Assembly (NCBI RefSeq): GCF_008084145.1
Contig: NZ_VSDO01000003.1
Span: forward strand, 943,345-1,007,344
Direction of reading: 5' to 3'
DNA from: Paenibacillus faecis
GTDB lineage: Bacteria; Bacillota; Bacilli; Paenibacillales; Paenibacillaceae
DNA length: 64,000 nucleotides
Shown here: positions 52,473 through 61,128 of the stretch, one piece after another
Position numbering within the stretch: position 1 is the stretch's first letter
Layout of the letters: the number at the start of each line of letters is the position of its first letter
Notes under the pieces: generated by a model
Told to the model about the DNA's origin: nothing
Database searches by the model: none
What the model saw: only the letters and a program-made list of their open reading frames with translations
Made by a program: the position numbers and the translations under genes

Positions 52473-55167
52473 AAACGCTTACCTCCTCAGACTGCAGCGT
52501 GAAGTAAAATACGGTTCCCTGGGGAAAACGGTCTCTGACACCTATCGTACCGCCATGGGCGCTCACAATCGATTTGCATAGAGAAAGCCCGAGCCCTAAC
52601 CCGCGATGCCCGTCTCCGCGTATATTATCCGCCGTATAAAACATTTCGAACAATTTGGCCTTCGCCTCTTCCGCGATTCCCGGCCCATCATCGGAAACTT
52701 CTACTACGACCCTATCGTTGTCGCGCCTTGCCGATATCGTAATATGCGACCCGGTATGCGTGTACTTGATTGCGTTATCCACGAGATTGATCAGCACTTG
52801 CACGATTAATCGGGTGTCCATCCGGGCCATAATCCATTCGTCCTCCAACACCGTTTGAATAATATGGTTATCTTTGCTGCGATTCACGTGGAGCAAGGCT
52901 TCGGCGATGACCTCCTCCATTAATTCGGCCTGTAAATTCAGATTTATAGTGCCGTTGTCCATCCGGCTGATGGAGAGTAGATTCTCCACCAAAAGAATCA
53001 GCCACATGGCATCGTCATAGATGTCCGTGTACAGGCTGGTTCTTTGTTCTTCGCTCAGCATCCCCGAGTTACCGATAAGAATGCCGGCGTTACCGGAAAT
53101 GCTCGTAAGCGGGGTCCGTAAATCATGGGAAATTTGCCGGAGCAGATTGGCGCGCAGCTGTTCCTGACGGATTTGCATGAAGATTTCCTTCTGTTGGTCG
53201 TTCAACCGCTCCTTCTCCAGCGCGAGCGCGCATTCTCCCAGCATGGCAATCGTCAGGCTTTGTTCGAACACATCCAGGGGGTCCTCCCGATCCATCACGA
53301 TAGCCGCAACCGCAAAGACCGAATCCCCCCCGCGAACCGCATGATACAAGCAATGGGCGTCGGAAAAGGTCTCCGTGGTCGCCCCGGCCCGTTTATTGTT
53401 TTGGTACACCCATTCCGCTACCGCATGCTCATTTTCTCCAGTATAGATTTGTGGATCAACCGCCGATCCTCTCTTTGGAAAGATAAGCGGCTCGCTTAGC
53501 CCCTCATGCCGAACGGAATAAAAAATGATCGTTCTGTCCAGCAGTTTAACCAATTGAATGGCCGTTTCATCGATAATTGCCGAGGAGTCCGTGGCCTGTT
53601 GCAGCTTCCGGCTCGTTTCCAGAAGCACTTCCGTACGATAGGCTTTTTGCGCGGATTGCATGGCTTGTTCTCTTACTCTCATGGTCAGCGTACTCATGAC
53701 GAATGATGCCACCAGCATCACCAGAAAAGTAACCGGGTAGCCGGGATCGTACGCCCGCAGGGAATAGTAAGGCTCAGTAAAGAAAAAATTGAACACGATT
53801 ACGCTCATAATCGAACATATTGCGCTGTATAGCCGCCCTTTGGTGACCGTTGCGTTCAAGAGGACACCGAGGATGTACACCGTAATAATGTTCGCTTCTC
53901 GGAAGCCCAGATGATTGAACCATGCTCCAACAAGAGTACATGCGGCCAAAATGGAAGCGGTCTTGCCCATATCCGCCAAAGAAAACGCCGGAGACTTCAG
54001 GTAAATGGCCGATTTTTTATGGAACACAGGCTCGGAATAAGGAATGATATACGTCTCGATATTGGGGACCAGGTCGATTAACTTGTCCACTACCGTTGAT
54101 TTTGCGAACCCTCTCTTTTGGCGGGGAGAGCGGCCCAATACAATTTTCGATACATGGCTCGTTTTTGCATATTCCGCAATCTGTCCCGAAATATCATCTC
54201 CATATACCGTAGCGATTTTGGCGCCCAACTGCTCGGCCAATCTCAGATTTTCTCTCAGACCGATTTTGTTTTTTTTCGTTACCGGTTCGGTTTCCGGCGT
54301 CTCTACAAATAAAGCCGTGAATTGGCCGTGGAAAACCTCGGCCATCCTTGCCGCTGTACGGATCACTTTTTTGTTGGATGCGGACGAGGACAGGCAAACC
54401 AGTATATGATCTTTCCCTGAAAATTCATTTCTGCTATTTTTAGCGCCGATCTGGAGCGCAATCCGGTTCAATTGAGCTGCCGTTTGTTGCAATGCCATTT
54501 CCCGCAAAGCATTCAGCTTCTCATTCGTAAATAAATGCGCATTTGTTTGTTCCGTCTCCCGATCGCTATAAATCTTCCCCTTCAGAAAACGGACAATTAA
54601 CGTTTCGGGTTCAATATCGACGAATTCCACCTGATCGGCACATTCAAATACGCTGTCCGGAATGCGTTCCTTCACGGACATCCCGGTAATGGAGGCGACG
54701 GTATCCGCCAGACTTTCGATTTGCTGGACATTCATCGTTGTGTACACGTGAATTCCTGCCCGAAGAAGCTCTTCCACGTCCTGGTATCTTCTTTTGTGAC
54801 GATTCCCTGCCGCATTGGTATGCGCCAGATCGTCAACCAGGATGAGACCGGGTTTTCTTTGAAGGGCGTGATCCAGTTCGAATTCTTGAAAGCCAAGGCC
54901 GTCGTTTGCGTTTCCCGTATGGGGCAACATCTCTAAGCCTTTAAGGAGAGCCGCCGTATCGGGACGAGCATGTGGGTTAACATATCCGGCAACCACATCC
55001 ACTCCGTCTTCTTGCGCCGCATGGCCGGCTTTCAGCATAGCGTAAGTTTTGCCTGTCCCCGGCGCGTAGCCGATAAATATCTTCAGCTTTCCTCTACTTC
55101 CCGGTGTTTTGCCAGTTATCTGTGTCCGTGCAAATGCTGACTCCATCGGTGACGTAGCCATCCTCAT
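52465..55167 (-). CDS. kdpD: Sensor histidine kinase KdpD, full length
   Basis: 900-aa sensor of potassium/turgor status. Order: KdpD N-terminal domain with Walker A GYAPGTGKT (33-41) and VDDLAHTN; USP-like domain (about 253-375); four membrane segments (about 395-500); GAF (about 530-655); HisKA with His681 (ISHDLRTPLTS); HATPase_c (NLVDNAIKYTHTG, DDGPGI, GLGLGLSL). The USP part contains Ser260-Ser-Ser262, exactly 20 residues, then Phe283-Thr-Ala-Leu-Phe287, close to the SxS-x20-FTAxY motif described for c-di-AMP binding by S. aureus KdpD. Upstream start ATG chosen; two further in-frame ATGs lie within seven codons. Confidence 0.96.
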   Translation of the reverse strand: MRMATSPMESAFARTQITGKTPGSRGKLKIFIGYAPGTGKTYAMLKAGHAAQEDGVDVVAGYVNPHARPDTAALLKGLEMLPHTGNANDGLGFQEFELDHALQRKPGLILVDDLAHTNAAGNRHKRRYQDVEELLRAGIHVYTTMNVQQIESLADTVASITGMSVKERIPDSVFECADQVEFVDIEPETLIVRFLKGKIYSDRETEQTNAHLFTNEKLNALREMALQQTAAQLNRIALQIGAKNSRNEFSGKDHILVCLSSSASNKKVIRTAARMAEVFHGQFTALFVETPETEPVTKKNKIGLRENLRLAEQLGAKIATVYGDDISGQIAEYAKTSHVSKIVLGRSPRQKRGFAKSTVVDKLIDLVPNIETYIIPYSEPVFHKKSAIYLKSPAFSLADMGKTASILAACTLVGAWFNHLGFREANIITVYILGVLLNATVTKGRLYSAICSIMSVIVFNFFFTEPYYSLRAYDPGYPVTFLVMLVASFVMSTLTMRVREQAMQSAQKAYRTEVLLETSRKLQQATDSSAIIDETAIQLVKLLDRTIIFYSVRHEGLSEPLIFPKRGSAVDPQIYTGENEHAVAEWVYQNNKRAGATTETFSDAHCLYHAVRGGDSVFAVAAIVMDREDPLDVFEQSLTIAMLGECALALEKERLNDQQKEIFMQIRQEQLRANLLRQISHDLRTPLTSISGNAGILIGNSGMLSEEQRTSLYTDIYDDAMWLILLVENLLSISRMDNGTINLNLQAELMEEVIAEALLHVNRSKDNHIIQTVLEDEWIMARMDTRLIVQVLINLVDNAIKYTHTGSHITISARRDNDRVVVEVSDDGPGIAEEAKAKLFEMFYTADNIRGDGHRGLGLGLSLCKSIVSAHGGTIGVRDRFPQGTVFYFTLQSEEVSVYE

Positions 55168-55388
55168 GCCTGCTTTCCATGAATCTTTATTGTAAGTTGT
55201 TCCTTGTTTTGTAAGTATATCATGAGCCGTATCAGTATCGTGTTACAACTTCGACTGCGGCATTAAGAAGATATAAAGATTTATGGTTAGACGACTTACT
55301 CCCAAAGATGCTGTTTTTCCTGGAATATCTGGTAAAATTAAAGTCGAACGCCTAACTTAAATATATGGGAAACCGCAGGTGAGCGAAG
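55168..55388. other. Divergent intergenic region kdpD / DUF1848 gene
   Basis: AT-rich 221-bp gap that must hold the kdpD promoter (minus) and the promoter of the next gene (plus). A TGGTAAAAT extended -10-like element at 55330-55338 fits the plus gene. No convincing -35 boxes or operators are seen. Confidence 0.4.
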
Positions 55389-56321
55389 TTGATTATTAGC
55401 GCCAGCAGAAGAACGGATATCCCGGCCTTTTTCGGAGAATGGTTTATGCGCAGAATTGCCGAAGGGTATTTTTACCGGGTGAATCCGTTTAATTACAAGC
55501 AGGTGACGGCCTTTAGCCTATTGCCCGAAGATGTGGACGGCATGGTGTTCTGGACTAAAAACCCCAAACCGTTCATAAGGCATTTGTCTCTATTGGACGA
55601 TAAAAGTTACATGTACTATTTTCAATACACGCTCAATGATTACCCGGAGATTTTTGAACCTAATTTACCTCCTGCTGCGAGCCGCGTGGACTATTTCCGC
55701 GAGTTAAGCGAGCGGCTTGGGGCAAACCGGGTCATCTGGAGATACGATCCGATCATCATCAGCAATATCACCCCGGTGGAGTACCATCTTGAACGCCTGG
55801 AACGTTTAGCTGCCCAATTGAAGGGGTACACCCATCGGTTGGTGATAAGTTTCCTGGATTATTACGGGAAAACGGTGGCGAAATTCAATAAACTGCAGCA
55901 AAACCATGCGGTGTTATACACCGATATTACTTTGCCCGATTACAGAGAACAGCTAAATGAATTTGCCAAGAACATAAGCCTTATTGGAGCGGCTCAGGGT
56001 ATATCCGTAGAGACTTGCTCGGAAGCCGCCGATTTGGATCACTGCGGAATTCGTCACGGCAGTTGTATTGATGCCCGGCTCCTCTCGAGTATCATCGGGC
56101 GGGATCTGGACGATGCCAAAGATAAGAATCAGCGGGATACTTGTCTTTGCACCGCAGCGGTAGACGTGGGCGTGTACAATACATGCAAGTTTAACTGTCG
56201 GTATTGTTATGCGGTTCAAAGCGAAAACGCCGTGGCCAAAACTTTGCAGAACCATTTCATTGACAGCCCGTCCCTGATCTACTCATACAGTGGGGATTTG
56301 GAAGTTCACGGGAAAAAGTAA
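55389..56321 (+). CDS. DUF1848 family protein with C-terminal Cys cluster
   Basis: 310 aa. The start IISASRRTDIPAFFGEWF and the segments GMVFWTKNP, FQYTLNDYP and VIWRYDPII are typical of DUF1848. Near the C-terminus is Cys266-x3-Cys270-x2-Cys273 in NTCKFNCRYCYA, the spacing of radical-SAM iron-sulfur ligands but at the wrong end of the chain; other Cys cluster at about 215-260 (ETCSEAADLDHC, GSC, DTCLC). An iron-sulfur function is likely but unproven, and the substrate is unknown. TTG start with a weak ribosome binding site. Confidence 0.85.
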   Translation: MIISASRRTDIPAFFGEWFMRRIAEGYFYRVNPFNYKQVTAFSLLPEDVDGMVFWTKNPKPFIRHLSLLDDKSYMYYFQYTLNDYPEIFEPNLPPAASRVDYFRELSERLGANRVIWRYDPIIISNITPVEYHLERLERLAAQLKGYTHRLVISFLDYYGKTVAKFNKLQQNHAVLYTDITLPDYREQLNEFAKNISLIGAAQGISVETCSEAADLDHCGIRHGSCIDARLLSSIIGRDLDDAKDKNQRDTCLCTAAVDVGVYNTCKFNCRYCYAVQSENAVAKTLQNHFIDSPSLIYSYSGDLEVHGKK

Positions 56322-56323
56322 CT

Positions 56324-56403
56324 CTCATCGTGGTGTGATTTTGGCCAAAGCGAATCTCGACTATACCTCATTTAAGAGCTGCGATGTATCTTACTCCAAA
56401 TGG
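56324..56403 (+). pseudogene. Possible pentapeptide-repeat remnant
   Basis: In one frame the 140-bp gap after the DUF1848 gene encodes RGVILAKANLDYTSFKSC followed by DVSYSKW. This reads as four pentapeptide units with central L, F, V and W (ANLDY, TSFKS, CDVSY, SKWPE). It has no start signal and no further repeats, so it looks like a leftover of a deleted gene. It could also be chance. Confidence 0.3.
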
Positions 56404-56461
56404 CCGGAACATACCGATCCGACCCGAACCGGCGCAATACGACTGGAGGAAGGAGAACGCG

Positions 56462-56983
56462 ATGATCATCCGACGACTTAATCCCAAAGATGCGAAACTG
56501 TACAGAGCGATCCGGCTGGAAGCGTTGCAAACGGCCCCGGAAGCTTTCGGCTCAAGCTATGAAGAGGAAAAACAATATCCATTGGAACTGTACGAAAGGC
56601 GCTTTCAAGAGGAGTACTCCGCCACGTTCGGTGCATTTTTGGAGGAGCAACTTTGCGGAGTGGTCACCTTAGTCAGAGAACAAAGAAATAAATTGAAGCA
56701 CCGGGCCAATATTTACGGCGTTTACGTATCCCCTCAAACACGGGGCCGCGGGATCGCCAAAAAGTTATTGCTGGAAGCGATTCGGAAGGCGGAGGACATG
56801 GGAGGAGTTGAACAGATTCATCTCTCTGTCGTCACCAGCAACGAGGCGGCCGGGAAACTTTATCGATCGCTTGGATTCGAGACATACGGTGTCCAGAAGA
56901 AAGCTTTAAAAATAAATGATTCTTATTACGATGAAGAGCTGATGTGCTACCCAATCCACGGAGATGGATCTATCGGCCAATAA
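56462..56983 (+). CDS. GNAT family N-acetyltransferase
   Basis: 173-aa acetyltransferase. The acetyl-CoA loop is VSPQTRGRGIAKKLL (R-G-x-G-I/A type), followed by IHLSVVTSNEAAGKLYRSLGF, the usual GNAT tail; the N-terminus MIIRRLNPKDAKLYRAIRLE is also typical of the family. Substrate unknown. The ATG at 56462 has aggaaggag upstream. Its end overlaps the next gene by 20 bp, so the two are probably cotranscribed. Confidence 0.88.
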   Translation: MIIRRLNPKDAKLYRAIRLEALQTAPEAFGSSYEEEKQYPLELYERRFQEEYSATFGAFLEEQLCGVVTLVREQRNKLKHRANIYGVYVSPQTRGRGIAKKLLLEAIRKAEDMGGVEQIHLSVVTSNEAAGKLYRSLGFETYGVQKKALKINDSYYDEELMCYPIHGDGSIGQ

Positions 56984-57791
56984 GGAAGTGAAGCCACCGG
57001 TGTGGACCAAGTATAAAAGCAGCGGCACCTGGTACGGACCCGTTTCGGACTGCGATGTTCTACAAATTAGAGAGAGTATGGTACGCGCAAAAACGGAAAA
57101 AGAGCTTTTACGGCTCCTTTTGGAACTATTCAAGTGGGGCGATTTTTCGCAAAAGCCGCTTTTCATTGAACTGTTGAACCATACGGAAGACGAAGTGGTG
57201 TTGCATTTGGGCATCAGGGTTTTTTGCTCGATCTGCACACATGAGGATTTACGGGATTCGAACAACCTGTACTTCCTGGGGTGTGCCGAGGCCGAGGCCG
57301 TTCGGGTTTTTGCGTCGGCAGCCGAGTCCACGCTTTCCCTGGAGGCCATCCCGTATCTTTTGGCTTTGCTTGAGCAGTGGGATGGGCATGCCGATATTTC
57401 GAGGGCGCTCCGGGACTCGATCGATGCTATCACGGATTGCCGAAAAGTGGCGGGAGACCGGGCCACGATCGATGAGCTCGGGCAGGCCTATGTCGAATAC
57501 ACCGAAACGTTGGATACGCAAAAATACTACTACCGCACCAAACCGGCGTTTCCCGGAGATTTGACAAAAGTCCTCATGCAACGGGTCTTCATGGCGGCGA
57601 ATCAGGGACAGTCGCTCGACATGGACCAAATCTCCGCACTACTGTCGATTTGGTCGGGTGAGAAAGTGCCCGGGGAATCACATACGGTGATCCACTCGGG
57701 CAACTATCAACACTTTGTAGCCTATGTACAAAACCTGGCAAAAAAACCGTGGGAAAAAGGCGCGAAGTATTTTTACGGGCATCAACTCTAA
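56964..57791 (+). CDS. Helical protein, possibly an immunity-type protein
   Basis: 275-aa soluble, mostly helical protein with HEAT-like pairs (KELLRLLLELFKWGDFSQKP, PLFIELLNHTEDEVVLHLG, AIPYLLALLEQWDGHADISR). The N-terminal SSGTWYGPVSDCDVLQIRE recalls immunity proteins of polymorphic toxin systems, but I cannot assign it firmly and no toxin gene is beside it. It starts inside the GNAT gene (20-bp overlap). Its stop codon abuts the stop of the convergent gene with no bases between. Confidence 0.7.
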   Translation: MDLSANKEVKPPVWTKYKSSGTWYGPVSDCDVLQIRESMVRAKTEKELLRLLLELFKWGDFSQKPLFIELLNHTEDEVVLHLGIRVFCSICTHEDLRDSNNLYFLGCAEAEAVRVFASAAESTLSLEAIPYLLALLEQWDGHADISRALRDSIDAITDCRKVAGDRATIDELGQAYVEYTETLDTQKYYYRTKPAFPGDLTKVLMQRVFMAANQGQSLDMDQISALLSIWSGEKVPGESHTVIHSGNYQHFVAYVQNLAKKPWEKGAKYFYGHQL

Positions 57792-58751
57792 TCAGTCCAT
57801 AAAGATGGTCGTAACGAGCCGGACTTCGATAAGCAGAGAAGCGCCTGCCGGAAATTTGAAGGTCGCCACCGCCCCCTCCGTAAAATAGACAAGGAAGGTA
57901 TAAGCCTCCTGGTTATGGATCTCCCCTTCTCCCATAACGCCCCGGATTTGTTCCATGGAGATGTCGAAGGGGGCGGGCACGGTAATGGCATAAATGCAGC
58001 CATCGCACAGTTCCATTTGAAAGCTTCCGAAATCGCAGTGATCGCCCTCCACGGCAAGAGGAGACTTCGGGCCGTCGTTTTCTTGCATAAATGACGGAGC
58101 TTCTCCGCCAAGGATAAAATCCCGGTAAGTGTGGTTGTGGAAAGACTCGCGAATTTCCTCCATCCATGTTTGGAAGCCCAGGTCTTCCGCAAGCCGAATC
58201 GGCTCGTAACTCATGGCCCGTGCTATGACTTCTTCCGGCTCCAAGTCCTCCCAATAAACGAGGTCGGACACGCCCGGCATAGGTACGTTGGCCTCAAGCA
58301 GCTGCAGATAGAACATCGATTCTCCATGAGAGATCTCGCTGTCCTTCAGCCGCCGTACAATCTCCACCAATTCCTCCCGAGTAATGTCGGGCACGCGCCG
58401 GGGCTCGGGGCTGCACGCTTCCTCGATCAAATCTTCCAGAGACATCGACCTCCAGTAGTTGGCGAAAACGTAGACATCATAATTCCGGCCTGTCGCTTTA
58501 TTAAATGCGGCAATTTCTTTTCCGGCCTCTTTCCCCTCGTCAAGGAGGGCTTCAATCCGCTCAATCTCTTGTTGCAGTTTGGATTTAAACGCGGCATCCC
58601 GCTGCAGGGGACGCAGGCATTCTCGCAGTTCGATGGGGTTCACGTCCTTTGGGTTTAATCGGCCGACAACTTCCGGCGTTTTCTGACTTATCGTACCATA
58701 TAGTGGTATGGTCTCATAAGGAGTTGAATCGAATTCGGAGGAAATCTTCAT
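57792..58751 (-). CDS. Protein of unknown function
   Basis: 319-aa acidic soluble protein, no signal peptide. The N-terminal half is helical and charged (DAAFKSKLQQEIERIEALLD, ITREELVEIVRRLKDSEI); the C-terminal third is beta-rich with a hydrophobic core (AYTFLVYFTEGAVATFKFPA, ASLLIEVRLVTTIFMD). No family recognised. It converges on the helical protein at 56964-57791 with zero spacing and has no clear ribosome binding site at its ATG, though the reading frame is long and uninterrupted. Confidence 0.65.
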   Translation of the reverse strand: MKISSEFDSTPYETIPLYGTISQKTPEVVGRLNPKDVNPIELRECLRPLQRDAAFKSKLQQEIERIEALLDEGKEAGKEIAAFNKATGRNYDVYVFANYWRSMSLEDLIEEACSPEPRRVPDITREELVEIVRRLKDSEISHGESMFYLQLLEANVPMPGVSDLVYWEDLEPEEVIARAMSYEPIRLAEDLGFQTWMEEIRESFHNHTYRDFILGGEAPSFMQENDGPKSPLAVEGDHCDFGSFQMELCDGCIYAITVPAPFDISMEQIRGVMGEGEIHNQEAYTFLVYFTEGAVATFKFPAGASLLIEVRLVTTIFMD

Positions 58752-58765
58752 GAGGCCGACAAATC

Positions 58766-58795
58766 AAAAATACCTGCGAATTTGCACGTATTCCT
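58766..58795. repeat. Diverged copy of the CTGCA repeat
   Basis: AAAAATACCTGCGAATTTGC followed by ACGTATTCC matches the repeat at 994-1182 (AAATACCTGCAAATCTGCAGG) with a few changes. It lies in the gap upstream of the unknown gene. Confidence 0.6.
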
Positions 58796-58952
58796 AAATC
58801 AATGAAGCGGCAATCTAGACCGTGAGGCCATTTGTGACCATTCATATCGCCTGAGTATGGACACGTCCCGTATTGAATTGCGGGAATGAACTGGATATAG
58901 TAGTACAATAGGATACAATGTATTAATGTATTAGAGAATGGAGAATCCAGAA

Positions 58953-59378
58953 ATGCCGGATCAAATCAGGGCCAAAATCGTGATAACGAGCCGCCAGGAC
59001 GGGGATGAAACCGTTCAGGAACTGACGGGAGAGGTTTTTGCCCGGGGAGATACGGCCTATATCCGATACGAAGAGCCGGAACGGGGACCTAAGGGCGGAA
59101 CGACGCGGACCATGGTCAAAATCTCCGGCGGAACGTTGAAAATCATGCGCCACGGTGAAGTTGAATCGGAACAGAATTTTCAGGTCGGACGCAAGTTGCC
59201 CGGTTTTTACCGCTCGCCTTTTACGACGTTTAACCTGTCCACGCATACGAGATCGCTGGAATCCCGATTGGATGGCGCGTTTGGACATATCGCCTGGGAA
59301 TACGATTTGTACGTGTACGACGAATTATCGGGACATTTCGCCATTAGCTTACATATACAGGAGGATATTTCAAGATGA
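58953..59378 (+). CDS. ywiB: DUF1934 (YwiB) family protein
   Basis: 141-aa beta-barrel-like protein of the YwiB/DUF1934 family (calycin-like fold), function unknown. Conserved features are the [20 protein letters not shown] strand pair, [18 protein letters not shown] and the end [23 protein letters not shown] segment. The ATG at 58953 has ggag 9 nt upstream; the ATG at 58938 is less well placed. It overlaps argS by four bases (ATGA), the same pairing as in B. subtilis. Confidence 0.88.
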   Translation: MPDQIRAKIVITSRQDGDETVQELTGEVFARGDTAYIRYEEPERGPKGGTTRTMVKISGGTLKIMRHGEVESEQNFQVGRKLPGFYRSPFTTFNLSTHTRSLESRLDGAFGHIAWEYDLYVYDELSGHFAISLHIQEDISR

Positions 59379-61054
59379 CAGTAAATCCATTGGAACAGAT
59401 CAATCAGGCTTTAAAAGAAGCCATCCTTGACGCCATCGTCGGCGCGGGACTCGCCCAGCGGGAAGAAACCCCGGCCATCGTACTGGAGGTGCCGAAGGAT
59501 AAGGCGCACGGCGACCTGGCCACCAACGCGGCCATGCAGCTATCCCGCATCGCCAAGAAGAATCCGCGCCAAATTGCCGAGGACATCGTCGGCCACTTGG
59601 ATTACGCCAAGGCGGGCATCGAGAAGGCCGAAATCGCGGGGCCCGGTTTCATTAACTTTACGCTCGGCAAAAGCTACCTTTATCCCGTCATCGGCGAGGT
59701 GTACCGTCAAGGCGAGCATTACGGCCGGGTCTCCAAAGGGAACGGGCAGAAGATCCAGGTCGAATTCGTGAGCGCCAACCCGACGGGAAGTTTGCATCTG
59801 GGACATGCCCGTGGAGCCGCCGTAGGCGACGCGCTGTGCAATGTGCTTGATTTTGCGGGCTACGAGGTAACCCGGGAGTACTATATTAATGATGCGGGGA
59901 ATCAGGTCGTAAACTTGAGCAAGTCGATCGAAGCCCGTTATTTGCAGGAGCTGGGACAAGACGCCGAAATGCCGGAGGACGGTTACCACGGCGAAGACAT
60001 CAAGGGCTTTGCCAAAGAACTCGTCGCGGAGAAAGGGGACGCTCTGCTGTCCATGTCCGCGGAGGAGCGGGCCGCCTTCTTGCGGACCTATGGCCTGGAA
60101 AAAGAACTCGCCAAGATCAAACGCGATCTGGGCCGCTTCCGCGTCGGCTTCGACGTGTGGTTCAGCGAGACTTCGCTGTATGAGAACGGGCAGGTCGAGG
60201 CATCCCTGAAGGAGCTCAGCGACAAAGGCCAAACCTATGAGCAGGACGGAGCCGTTTGGCTGCGGACGACCGACTACGGCGACGACAAGGATCGCGTGCT
60301 CGTCAAGAACGACGGAACATATACGTACCTGACGCCGGATATCGCCTATCACCGGAACAAATATGACCGCGGCTTCGACCGGATGATCAATATTTGGGGC
60401 GCCGATCACCACGGCTATATTCCGCGCGTCAAGGCCGCCATGCAGGCCATCGGAAACGACCCGGACAAGCTGACGGTGCTGATCGCCCAGATGGTCAGCC
60501 TGTTCCAGGACGGCGAGAAGGTAAAAATGTCCAAGCGGACCGGCAAGGCCGTGACGATGGTGGATTTGATGGACGAAGTGGGCGTCGACGCCATCCGCTA
60601 TTTCTTCACGATGCGGAGTATGGACTCGCATCTGGATTTCGATATGGATCTCGCGATTTCGACATCGAACGAGAACCCGGTTTATTACGTGCAGTATGCG
60701 CATGCCCGCATCTGCAGCATTTTCCGTCAGGCCGAGGAACAGGGCGTCGCGATTCCTTCACCGGAGCAGGTGAACCTGGGCAAGCTGACGGCGGAGCACG
60801 AGTACGACCTGCTGCGCAAAATGGGCGAGTTGCCGGAGGAAATCGCCGTAGCGGCCGAGAACTACGCTCCGCACCGCCTTGTGCGCTATGTGTACGAGCT
60901 GTCCGCCATGCTGCACAGCTACTACCGAGCGGAGCGGGTCATTACCGAGGACGCGGAGCAAACCGCCGCGCGCCTCGTGCTGCTCGGTGCCGTTCGCACC
61001 GTGATCGCGAACGTACTGAAGCTCATCGGCGTGTCCGCGCCGGAGCGTATGTAG
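59375..61054 (+). CDS. argS: Arginyl-tRNA synthetase
   Basis: Class I synthetase that charges tRNA-Arg. 559 aa. N-terminal tRNA-binding domain (about 1-110), the HIGH motif as HLGH at 141-144 ([14 protein letters not shown]), the KMSKS region as [11 protein letters not shown], and a C-terminal anticodon-binding helical domain ending [14 protein letters not shown]. Translation is coupled to ywiB through the ATGA overlap. Confidence 0.98.
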   Translation: MTVNPLEQINQALKEAILDAIVGAGLAQREETPAIVLEVPKDKAHGDLATNAAMQLSRIAKKNPRQIAEDIVGHLDYAKAGIEKAEIAGPGFINFTLGKSYLYPVIGEVYRQGEHYGRVSKGNGQKIQVEFVSANPTGSLHLGHARGAAVGDALCNVLDFAGYEVTREYYINDAGNQVVNLSKSIEARYLQELGQDAEMPEDGYHGEDIKGFAKELVAEKGDALLSMSAEERAAFLRTYGLEKELAKIKRDLGRFRVGFDVWFSETSLYENGQVEASLKELSDKGQTYEQDGAVWLRTTDYGDDKDRVLVKNDGTYTYLTPDIAYHRNKYDRGFDRMINIWGADHHGYIPRVKAAMQAIGNDPDKLTVLIAQMVSLFQDGEKVKMSKRTGKAVTMVDLMDEVGVDAIRYFFTMRSMDSHLDFDMDLAISTSNENPVYYVQYAHARICSIFRQAEEQGVAIPSPEQVNLGKLTAEHEYDLLRKMGELPEEIAVAAENYAPHRLVRYVYELSAMLHSYYRAERVITEDAEQTAARLVLLGAVRTVIANVLKLIGVSAPERM

Positions 61055-61056
61055 CA

Positions 61057-61128
61057 AGCAGCCCCCGGCCTAAGCGGCGGGGGCTGCCCGAAAGCCGTCA
61101 GGGTCTGGACTTCCCTGACGGCTTTTTG
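61057..61128 (+). terminator. argS terminator, two hairpins
   Basis: A first stem GCAGCCCCCG / CGGGGGCTGC (about 61057-61089) has no T tail. It is followed by AAGCCGTCAGGG / CCCTGACGGCTT with TTTTT (61092-61128). The second hairpin overlaps the last codons of the convergent subtilase gene. Confidence 0.82.

Noticed and set aside
61057-61091. First hairpin after argS as a terminator on its own
   Set aside because: It has no T run; the second hairpin at 61092-61128 has one and is the likelier terminator.
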